A stretch of DNA of 11,015 nucleotides, from assembly GCA_023253875.1 (NCBI GenBank), contig JALRFC010000034.1, positions 1 to 11,015 on the forward strand, read 5' to 3'. This document shows, piece after piece, positions 1-6,912 of this stretch. The translations under genes and the position numbers were made by a program. Position 1 is the stretch's first letter. Every line of letters begins with the position of its first letter. The notes beneath the pieces are model-generated. The model was not told the origin of the DNA, did not search any database, and saw only the letters and a list, made by a program, of their open reading frames with translations. Source of the DNA: Candidatus Kapaibacterium sp. (GTDB lineage Bacteria > Bacteroidota > Ignavibacteria > Kapaibacteriales > UBA961).

Positions 1-739
1 TATGTAAAATAACACGAGATAAAGCTCTTGTATCCTTTTGCTGATAATTCAGTCCGGTTTGAGACCATGTATTCCCACCATCCACACTTTTTATCAATCC
101 GACACTAAAAGGCGCGGCACCAAAATATGTATCAGCACCAAATGCATCACCTGTTGCGAGATACACAATATTTGGATTCGTGGGATCTGTCGTTATATCG
201 GTCACGCCAAGTGTACCAAGCTTATCAGTAGTGGTAATCCAGGTTTTTCCACCATTTGTAGATTTCCAAGCACCTCCACCTGCAGCTGCTGCCCACATGA
301 TTTGATTTTGTCCAGAGGGTGAATACACACCATTCACTCTCCCTGCACCACCTCCATTGGGAATATTTGTAGGACCAAGATTTTTCCAATTGGGTTGTAA
401 TTGAAGAGTTTTCTCAAACTTGTTTGGCTTGGTTCTTTGAATTTCTTTCTGATAGATGTCCTGTAATACCATTGGCTGAGGAAATTCCCCATCAGGCAAT
501 ACTCTCTGCTTCCAGAACCATTCCCATTTTCGAAATTGATACAACATGCCTTCATTGTAGGAATCTCTTTCCAACGGTTGATCTGTTTTCTTTACAGTAT
601 TTCCATAAGTAGCATAGAATTCTTTTTGTATATCAAAAAAATTGGGACTTGCTTTTCCTTCAAAAAGAAATGCGGGGTCCTTCTCAGCAAATACCGAAGA
701 TGTAAAGGAAAGAAATACTATACTTAATAGAATGAACAT
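1..739 (-). CDS. Secreted Asp-box/VPS10-type beta-propeller protein, N-terminal part (runs off left edge)
   Basis: The frame is open from an ATG at 739 to the left edge: 246 codons are visible and there is no stop. Residues 1-18 (MFILLSIVFLSFTSSVFA) look like a signal peptide, although the n-region has no Lys or Arg. A pre-propeller segment follows with FRKWEWFWKQRVLPDGEFP at 69-87. The propeller starts near residue 120 (LGPTNIPNGGGAGRVNGV), and two Asp-box motifs are visible: STNGGKTW (160-167) and SVDGGNTW (218-225), with GGGAWKSTNGG and NPNIVYLATGD between them. The protein aligns throughout with the N-terminus of the complete gene next to it, so the two are tandem paralogs. It starts only 10 nt after that gene's stop and is probably co-transcribed. 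A TTG at 763 in the same frame would allow a longer, overlapping start, but it adds no positive charge. The family is known for extracellular or cell-surface proteins; the ligand or substrate cannot be told. A T9SS C-terminal domain is expected outside the window (inference). Confidence 0.88.
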   Translation of the reverse strand, partial: MFILLSIVFLSFTSSVFAEKDPAFLFEGKASPNFFDIQKEFYATYGNTVKKTDQPLERDSYNEGMLYQFRKWEWFWKQRVLPDGEFPQPMVLQDIYQKEIQRTKPNKFEKTLQLQPNWKNLGPTNIPNGGGAGRVNGVYSPSGQNQIMWAAAAGGGAWKSTNGGKTWITTTDKLGTLGVTDITTDPTNPNIVYLATGDAFGADTYFGAAPFSVGLIKSVDGGNTWSQTGLNYQQKDTRALSRVILH

Positions 740-749
740 ATAATCAGGG

Positions 750-3700
750 TTATTGTTTGACAAATTTCATAGAAAGAGAACGCATGCTTTGATCTATGCG
801 CAAGGTATATGAACCGGGAGGAAGATCTGCAATGCGTATTTTTTCTGAAATCATGCCTGGATGACAATCCAATTTCATTGTATATACCTGCTTACCTTCA
901 ATATTGACTATGCTGATGTCTGCAGAGTGAGCAATCGATGGAAAATCGAAATAGAGCATATGTTGAACAGGATTCGGATATACATTGAATCCTTCAGTGA
1001 TCTCATCAGCTGACAATGGTGAGTATAAGAAATCATCAGAAACTCTGGAACAATTATTATCCAATGTTACACGAACTGTGATTTTCTTTCCATAACTATT
1101 CTCACCAGGTGTATATGTTCTTTGTTTTGCATTGAGTTTTGCTGAACCGTCTTCAAACCATTGATATGATTGACCAATGACTGAACATTGTAAAGTATTT
1201 TCTTGTCTTGTAATCAATGGCTTTTCCGGCGCTTGATTTTTAACCAAATCAAATACTGCTGAAGTCGCAACACAACCATTCGATGATGAAACTGTCACGG
1301 TGAATTTTCCGCCATCTCTGACAACAATTCTTCTGGTTGTATCACCGGTTGACCATAAATATGTTTGATTCACCCCTGCATCCAAAGTAATACTATCACC
1401 ATCACAAAGAAGTGTCTTTGAAGGAGTAATTCTTGCAGTTGGCGCAGGATTCACTGTAACCGTAATTGGATTTGTTGTTCCGGTACATCCTTCTGAATCC
1501 GTAACTGTTGCAGTATAAGTACCGGACTGCTTTACAAAAATTGTCTTGGTTGTTTGACCATTGGACCAACGATATGTAGCAAATGATTCATTCACTTTCA
1601 GCTCAACGCTATCGCCTGCACAGAAAGTCAATTCTCCCGTTGATGTTGCTGTTGCAGAAACTCCTGAGCACCCAACCAAATTACCTTTCCATAATCCGCG
1701 ACCATAGGTGCCTGCCATCAGTGTCTTTGCAGTATAATTGATCTGTAAGTCCTTGACGATTGTATTTGGTAAACCATCGCTATAATCAATCCATGAATTC
1801 GTTGTTGTATCTCTATAGTACACTCCAATGTCTGTTCCTACATATAATCGTTCAGGAGAACCTTTTTCATGAACAATGATATTAGTAGGTATTTTGGGAA
1901 GATTGCCGGAAATATCAGTCCATGTAGTTCCTGAATTGACTGTCTTATATACTCTTGAATTTCCAAATCCACCGATTGTCAACCAGGCTATTTTTTCATC
2001 ATCATGGCTAAACTCAAATGAAGTGATAGCACCGATATTGATACCAGGCAAAGATTTAGCATTCCAGGTTTCACCTGCATCTGTAGATTCATATGCTACT
2101 TGATCATTGAATGCCAATACTATATTTGGATTTGCCGGCGAAACTGCAATCAGCTTTACAGTTGATGCAGTATTTGAGAATGTGGACACTTTTTCCCATG
2201 TACCGGGCGCGCCACCATTGGTAGACTTCCAGACATTTTTAAAACCGGCATACATGATTGTGGGATTCTTAGGATTAAAAACATAAGGCGTAACCCAACG
2301 ACCATTTTCTTTGGTGACATCAGGGTTTAATATACCTGCAAAGTCTTTTCCTGAATTTGTGGATCTATTCAAATATCCATTTTGGACTGCACCGTAGACA
2401 ATTGCGGAATTAGTAGGATTTATCAAACATTTCATACCATCCCCACCTAAGATTTGAGACCAAGAATTGGAAGCAAACCTAGTTGTACCATTATCTTGTG
2501 CACCACCTAAATAGGAAGGATTCAATGCTTGAGCTGTTGCCACATGATAATATTGAGAAATTGCAAGTCCATCACTATTGTCTGTCCAACTCAATCCATT
2601 ATTCGACGAAGTAAAGACACCACCATCACAACCAGCTAAAATAGTTTTGTCCGAATTAGGCAAATAATCTAGATCATGTATATCCGCATGAACATAAGGT
2701 TTGCCATTTGCGCCATACCAGTGAGCGCTGATTTCCCAGGTTGTTCCACCATCAGTAGATCTCCAAACATTCACCCCTCCAATGATCACATGATTAGGCT
2801 GTTTATAGGAACATGCCAATGCCAAATCATACCAACCTTGACCACCGGTACCTGAACCATCAACTGAATGCGAAAGAATATTTGGTGTATTAGATCTACG
2901 AGCCCAAGTTTTTCCGCCATCAACAGATCTATATAACCCTCCAAAACCGGAACCTTTGGAATTATCAGAACACAATGCATACATATATTCTTGATTTGCA
3001 GGACTGATTGCGAGAGATATTCTTCCGATAGTTGTAGGAATCGTTGTGGTGATTTTAGCCCAAGTATTTCCGCCATCAGTGCTTCTATGAATTTCAGAAC
3101 CGGTACATCCTATCATAATAAGAGGATTATCAGTACGCATTTCCAGATCTCTGAAATTTATACTGGATTTCTTGGTCCATGTCACACCGGCATCTGTTGT
3201 AACTTGTAAACCTTGACTGGTAGCTGCATATAATTTTCCGGCAGCTTTTGGATCAGCCAATAGGCGATAAATTTGTTGTGTTTGGGATGTCTGCCAAGTT
3301 AAACCTGTTGGATTCCAAGTGGCTCCACCATCAGTTGATTTTACAATTCCAATTGTGTACGTCGAACCGGCATCATCGTCACCCGTTGCCAAATAGACAA
3401 TATTTGGATTATTCCAAGGCATGGCAATATCTGAAACACCCATTGAAAACAAATCATCACATGTTGTTTTCCAGGTCTGACCATAATCGGTAGACTTCCA
3501 TGCACCACCGGCAGCACTGCCGGCCCAGATCAAGTTTGGCAAATTAGGATGCATTTGAATACAATTTATTCTTCCATTGCCACCACCTGCAGGTATTTGA
3601 ATAGGTCCGATTGAAGTCCATTCTGGCTTACCGGATAATTTCTGTTCGAATTTGTTTTTAGATTTTTGTATTTGCTTTTCAAAAACTGCATCAGATATCA

Positions 3701-3989
3701 AATTTGAAGGTGGAAAAGTGCCATCAGGCATCAATCGTGTGGACCAAAATTCTTCCCAACGTTTGAAATGGGTATAGTTTTTATCTGTATGTTCTTTACG
3801 TAAATATCCAGATTGATCTTCTGCATACTTCTGTTCGGAATATTTTGGGAATTGTTTATAGTAATGATCCCTCATCACAGAAAATATGGGATTACTGATT
3901 CCAATGATATTCTCAATTTGAGCATATAAATGTTCACTCTGAATAACAATCATCAGAGCTAGCAGAGAATATGTATAGATTCTTTTCAT
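750..3989 (-). CDS. Secreted Asp-box/VPS10-type beta-propeller protein with Ig-like repeats and T9SS type A sorting domain
   Basis: This 1079-residue protein is complete, from ATG at 3989 to TAA. Residues 1-24 form a signal peptide (positive MKR, hydrophobic core, probable cleavage near LYAQ). Residues 75-93 hold a Trp-rich pre-propeller segment (KRWEEFWSTRLMPDGTFP). The propeller spans about 124-770, with at least eleven Asp-box motifs of the type S/T-x-D/N-x-G-x-T/S-W: at 166, 218, 264, 303, 355, 411, 461, 543, 589, 635 and 683. It closes with GTYGRGLWKG (760-769). Two Ig/PKD-like repeats of about 72 residues follow, each starting CxGDS (C790, C862) and ending GC (C835, C906), so each may hold one disulfide. 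A third, weaker Ig-like unit covers about 918-990 (C935, C980). The T9SS type A domain is about 1001-1079 (VYPNP at 1003, LPPGSYTLRI at 1056). It is therefore exported through the Sec and T9SS routes to the surface or medium. BNR/Asp-box propellers include sialidases, xyloglucanases and sortilin-like binding proteins; no catalytic residues could be assigned, so the role is open (adhesion, binding or hydrolysis). Confidence 0.93.
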   Translation of the reverse strand: MKRIYTYSLLALMIVIQSEHLYAQIENIIGISNPIFSVMRDHYYKQFPKYSEQKYAEDQSGYLRKEHTDKNYTHFKRWEEFWSTRLMPDGTFPPSNLISDAVFEKQIQKSKNKFEQKLSGKPEWTSIGPIQIPAGGGNGRINCIQMHPNLPNLIWAGSAAGGAWKSTDYGQTWKTTCDDLFSMGVSDIAMPWNNPNIVYLATGDDDAGSTYTIGIVKSTDGGATWNPTGLTWQTSQTQQIYRLLADPKAAGKLYAATSQGLQVTTDAGVTWTKKSSINFRDLEMRTDNPLIMIGCTGSEIHRSTDGGNTWAKITTTIPTTIGRISLAISPANQEYMYALCSDNSKGSGFGGLYRSVDGGKTWARRSNTPNILSHSVDGSGTGGQGWYDLALACSYKQPNHVIIGGVNVWRSTDGGTTWEISAHWYGANGKPYVHADIHDLDYLPNSDKTILAGCDGGVFTSSNNGLSWTDNSDGLAISQYYHVATAQALNPSYLGGAQDNGTTRFASNSWSQILGGDGMKCLINPTNSAIVYGAVQNGYLNRSTNSGKDFAGILNPDVTKENGRWVTPYVFNPKNPTIMYAGFKNVWKSTNGGAPGTWEKVSTFSNTASTVKLIAVSPANPNIVLAFNDQVAYESTDAGETWNAKSLPGINIGAITSFEFSHDDEKIAWLTIGGFGNSRVYKTVNSGTTWTDISGNLPKIPTNIIVHEKGSPERLYVGTDIGVYYRDTTTNSWIDYSDGLPNTIVKDLQINYTAKTLMAGTYGRGLWKGNLVGCSGVSATATSTGELTFCAGDSVELKVNESFATYRWSNGQTTKTIFVKQSGTYTATVTDSEGCTGTTNPITVTVNPAPTARITPSKTLLCDGDSITLDAGVNQTYLWSTGDTTRRIVVRDGGKFTVTVSSSNGCVATSAVFDLVKNQAPEKPLITRQENTLQCSVIGQSYQWFEDGSAKLNAKQRTYTPGENSYGKKITVRVTLDNNCSRVSDDFLYSPLSADEITEGFNVYPNPVQHMLYFDFPSIAHSADISIVNIEGKQVYTMKLDCHPGMISEKIRIADLPPGSYTLRIDQSMRSLSMKFVKQ

Positions 3990-4022
3990 GATTATACTAC
4001 ATCAATGTGAATAGTTAGGGTG

Positions 4023-5996
4023 TTAAATTCGTACGGGTAAAATAACAACAGGAATACTTTCTAAATATAATCTTCTTTGAACGGCAAAAACAGTGTAATT
4101 ATGGAGCCATTTTGAGAATATCGATTCTTCCGGAAATACCACTTGACCACCAAAGACGACAGTATGGGGATAACGTTCCACTATCTGCTTTGACAAATCA
4201 GCAACTACGGAAACCACATCTGTTCCAATATCTGTATATGATTCAGCATAGTAGCCATTATTTCGCATAAAGTTCACATACTTATCAGCTTCTGTCGTAA
4301 TGTACTGTTGAAGATTATCAACTTCTTCAGAGCCTTTGAAGTTTCCTGCATCCAAAATTCCGACTTGCACAAATACAAAATTCTTGAATGTTCCTTCAAA
4401 TGTTCTCATCACAGTGAACAATGTATGAAGTCCAAGTCCTGAAAAACCTGATACGAGAAAGACAGCAGTCTTGGCTTTTGTATCACAGTCAGGATATGTT
4501 GCATCTTTTGCAGGTTCAAGCATTTGATCATCGATTGCTGTCAATACGAGATCATCCAATCTTCGTAATTGTTGAGAAGTCTGATTATAATGTCTTTTAA
4601 AGGATAATACCAATAAAACCAAACTTCCAGTCAAAAGAATAGTTGCCCAACCACCTTCTGAAAATTTGATAATGACAACAGCAACAAGAATGAAAGAAGA
4701 CAGCAATAACCCTAATCCATTGATGAATATCTTGGATTTCCATTTGGCAAATGTTTTTCGTACTTGTATCCAATGCTTTACCATCCCCAATTGAGAGAGA
4801 GTAAAAGTAATAAATACATTAATCGAGTATAAAACTATCAATAGGTGAATGGATCCACCTGTTGCCAGGACAGTGATTCCGGCAGCAATTCCAACGAGTA
4901 ATACCCCATTTTGTGAGACAAATCTATCACTGAGCATTGCGAATCTCGTCGGGAACCAACGATCCAAAGCCATATTTGAAAGAATTTGTGGACCACCCAA
5001 AAAACCGGCTTGTGCTGCAACAAAGAGAAGAACAGCTTCGCTGATGAGAACTATGAGTAATGTTGCAGTAGATATTCCGGATCCCCAATTCATTGTCAGT
5101 TTTTCAAATAGAATAGCATTCAATGTCTTTCCGGGTTGATCTTGAACATGCAGCAAAGCATAAGAAAGCATCAATCCTACAGCAACAAAAGCAAGAGAAA
5201 ATGCCATATATTTCATAGTTCTCTTTGCTGTTTCAACTCTTGGTTCACGTAAAATTGGCATTGCATTACTTACGGCTTCAATACCTGTATATGTACCAGC
5301 TCCCATACTATAAGCACGCAAAATCAACATAATGGCACCCATATATCCAAGTTCGCTGGTTGCTCCATTCCATTGATCCATAGTGGCTTGTGCTACAGCC
5401 GGAAATTCAAATGAATGAGTACCTACGATATATAAAATGGCTGCAACATGCGTAATAACAAAAATCATGAAGATTGGTAAAAGCACAGAGACAGATTCTT
5501 TCACACCGCGTAAATTCAAGATGATCATCACCAATAAAGCAAGCATTGATAGTGGTATCTTGAGATAATGTGTATCTGTTGGAAAGAAACTGAATACTGC
5601 TTCTATCCCACTTACTATAGATATTGAAATTGTTAGGATATAATCTATGACCAAACTCGATCCGGCTATCATGCCTACAGTTGGAGATAGCAATTTGCTA
5701 GCAACCAAATACCCTCCTCCACCGGATGGGAAAAGCTCAATAATTTGGGAGTAACTAGCACTGATTACAAAAATTGTAATGGCTGTACCCATTGCTATGA
5801 AGATAGATAAAAATGGATATTTACCCAATGCATTAAATGCCTCTTCAGGACCATAACAGGAGGATGACAAACCATCAGCACCTAATCCTACCCATGCAAA
5901 GAATGCAACTAATGTAAGATTGTGGAAAATTGACCTGTCGATCTTTTTCCTTTCTCCAATCAAAGCTCTTTTCAGCGAGTCAAAAAATGTAGACAT
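4023..5996 (-). CDS. KimA-like APC-superfamily transporter, probable potassium importer
   Basis: The protein has 657 residues from the ATG at 5996; a GTG at 6032 would give 669 residues overlapping the upstream gene by 32 nt. I prefer the ATG because it lies 4 nt after the LOG stop and its N-terminus (SLKRALIGE) resembles KimA (SIKRFLIGK). About 12 hydrophobic segments fill residues 25-465, and a cytosolic domain of about 190 residues follows. Recalled similarity to Bacillus subtilis KimA (YdaO) is strong: ADGLSSSCYGPEE, FPSGGGGYLVASK, IDYILTISISI, LNLRGVKES, GIEAVSNAMP and INVFITFTLSQLGM. D41, Y48, D118 and E240 (ATG numbering) appear to match KimA D36, Y43, D117 and E233, residues implicated in K+ binding or proton coupling. 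KimA is a c-di-AMP-controlled H+/K+ symporter; whether this homolog binds c-di-AMP is unknown, and its C-terminal domain looks longer and divergent. No riboswitch-like leader is visible because the gene follows LOG directly. The alternative is an amino-acid permease of the same superfamily. Confidence 0.85.
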   Translation of the reverse strand: MSTFFDSLKRALIGERKKIDRSIFHNLTLVAFFAWVGLGADGLSSSCYGPEEAFNALGKYPFLSIFIAMGTAITIFVISASYSQIIELFPSGGGGYLVASKLLSPTVGMIAGSSLVIDYILTISISIVSGIEAVFSFFPTDTHYLKIPLSMLALLVMIILNLRGVKESVSVLLPIFMIFVITHVAAILYIVGTHSFEFPAVAQATMDQWNGATSELGYMGAIMLILRAYSMGAGTYTGIEAVSNAMPILREPRVETAKRTMKYMAFSLAFVAVGLMLSYALLHVQDQPGKTLNAILFEKLTMNWGSGISTATLLIVLISEAVLLFVAAQAGFLGGPQILSNMALDRWFPTRFAMLSDRFVSQNGVLLVGIAAGITVLATGGSIHLLIVLYSINVFITFTLSQLGMVKHWIQVRKTFAKWKSKIFINGLGLLLSSFILVAVVIIKFSEGGWATILLTGSLVLLVLSFKRHYNQTSQQLRRLDDLVLTAIDDQMLEPAKDATYPDCDTKAKTAVFLVSGFSGLGLHTLFTVMRTFEGTFKNFVFVQVGILDAGNFKGSEEVDNLQQYITTEADKYVNFMRNNGYYAESYTDIGTDVVSVVADLSKQIVERYPHTVVFGGQVVFPEESIFSKWLHNYTVFAVQRRLYLESIPVVILPVRI

Positions 5997-6000
5997 ACTA

Positions 6001-6774
6001 TCAATTTCGTTTTGTGGAAAAAGAAGACTCACCCAAATATGATAGAGCCTCGGTTTTCTTTAACAATTTAAACCGTTCAATCGAGTGTTTCTTTATATGT
6101 TGCATGGCCTCTTCCATCGAATCTGTAAATAAGAGCAAATCTAGATCTTCGGGATCAATGGTTTTTTCAGTAGCCATATGTTCAACCAGTGTCATTAATG
6201 GTCTATAGTACTCAGTACCCATAACAACTATTGGGAAGTCTTTAATTTTCTTTGTCTGAATAAGGGTCAATGCTTCAAAGAGTTCATCCATGGTACCAAA
6301 ACCACCCGGTAGAACAATAAATCCATAGGAATATTTGAAAAGAAGAAATTTCCTGACAAAGAAATAATTGAATTTTGCTGTGGCATGTAAGAATGGATTT
6401 GGTTTTTGTTCATGCGGAAGTACTATTTCAGCACCAACTGATATACCACCGTTATTGAATCCTCCCCTATTGGCACCTTCCATAATACCTGGCCCCCCAC
6501 CGGTCATTACGGTAAATCCAATATTTGTCAATTCTTTTCCAACCTCTTCTGCCATTTTGAAAAATGCATGATCTTGAGCATATCGTGCGCTTCCAAAAAC
6601 AGTGATGCAAGGTCCAACAAAATGCAATCTTCGAAATGCAGAGATGAATTCCTTCATTACCTTCAAAGTAAAGATGAATTCTTTCCATCTGGACTTTGGG
6701 CCTTCTAAATAGTAGAATTCTTCTCCAGTATCAGAAATAATGATTCTTGATTTTTTATCTATATCTTTAATCAT
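6001..6774 (-). CDS. LOG family protein (TIGR00730-type Rossmann-fold nucleotide phosphoribohydrolase)
   Basis: The protein has 257 residues from the ATG at 6774. The frame also opens at a TTG four codons upstream (6786), which is less likely to be the start. Both family signatures are present (numbering from the TTG): GGGPGIMEGANRG at 96-108 and PGGFGTMDE at 160-168, the latter holding the conserved Glu168, with RK at 145-146. ITVFGSARY (61-69) is the first Rossmann strand and nucleotide loop. Characterised members cleave the N-glycosidic bond of nucleoside 5'-monophosphates, releasing ribose 5-phosphate and a free base; plant LOG activates cytokinins, and bacterial members act on AMP or related nucleotides. 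It lacks the N-terminal domain of the long PpnN type but has about 55 residues before the Rossmann fold. It is cytosolic and the first gene of the leftward operon, with the KimA-like gene 4 nt downstream. The natural substrate here is not determinable. Confidence 0.92.
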   Translation of the reverse strand: MIKDIDKKSRIIISDTGEEFYYLEGPKSRWKEFIFTLKVMKEFISAFRRLHFVGPCITVFGSARYAQDHAFFKMAEEVGKELTNIGFTVMTGGGPGIMEGANRGGFNNGGISVGAEIVLPHEQKPNPFLHATAKFNYFFVRKFLLFKYSYGFIVLPGGFGTMDELFEALTLIQTKKIKDFPIVVMGTEYYRPLMTLVEHMATEKTIDPEDLDLLLFTDSMEEAMQHIKKHSIERFKLLKKTEALSYLGESSFSTKRN

Positions 6775-6912
6775 AGTCTTACTCAATACAACACAATGCG
6801 TAAATTACGAAGAATACAGTAAAGAAAACTCCCAAAATCATACTTCTTTACACAAAGTTTGAATTCCCCGATTACGAAGATATTTACAATTATTCACCAT
6901 TTTGTGTGCATC
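6775..6912. promoter_or_regulatory. Divergent intergenic region between the LOG and aldehyde dehydrogenase genes
   Basis: This AT-rich spacer must hold promoters for both divergent units. On the plus strand TTTG at 6858-6861 is followed, after exactly 19 nt, by TATTTACA at 6881-6888. That partly fits the Bacteroidota pattern TTTG-N19-TAnnTTTG, but the last three bases do not match. On the minus strand TAATTTAC (6807-6800) is a similarly partial -7 element, with no matching TTTG at the right spacing. The exact direct repeat ATTACGAAGA lies at 6804-6813 and 6871-6880. No terminator or riboswitch fold is visible. Confidence 0.35.
6804..6880. repeat. 10-bp direct repeat pair ATTACGAAGA (6804-6813 and 6871-6880)
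   Basis: Two exact copies of ATTACGAAGA lie 67 bp apart, start to start, in the divergent intergenic region. The right-hand copy sits between the weak -33 and -7 candidates of the aldehyde dehydrogenase gene. The left-hand copy lies about 30 bp upstream of the LOG start codon. They could be operator half-sites, but a chance match in AT-rich DNA is possible. Confidence 0.3.

Noticed and set aside
38..727. Open frames at 38-322, 424-612 and 536-727 (+) and 334-555 (-)
   Set aside because: They overlap the N-terminal part of the second propeller gene, whose minus-strand frame is continuous and aligns with its paralog.
2740..3350. Recurring DNA pattern similar to CCACCATCAGTAGATCT, possible repeat array or CRISPR
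   Set aside because: The copies encode the S-T-D-G-G Asp-box motifs of the propeller. They vary in sequence and spacing, as protein-coding repeats do.
1876..3493. Several plus-strand open frames (for example 1876-2103, 2991-3209, 3248-3493) opposite the long propeller gene
   Set aside because: They are antisense shadows of a strongly supported gene, with no recognisable domains and low-complexity, cysteine/histidine-rich translations.
6859..6912. N-terminal extension of the aldehyde dehydrogenase from TTG 6859
   Set aside because: The 18 extra residues are not ALDH-like, and a normal family N-terminus starts at the ATG at 6913.
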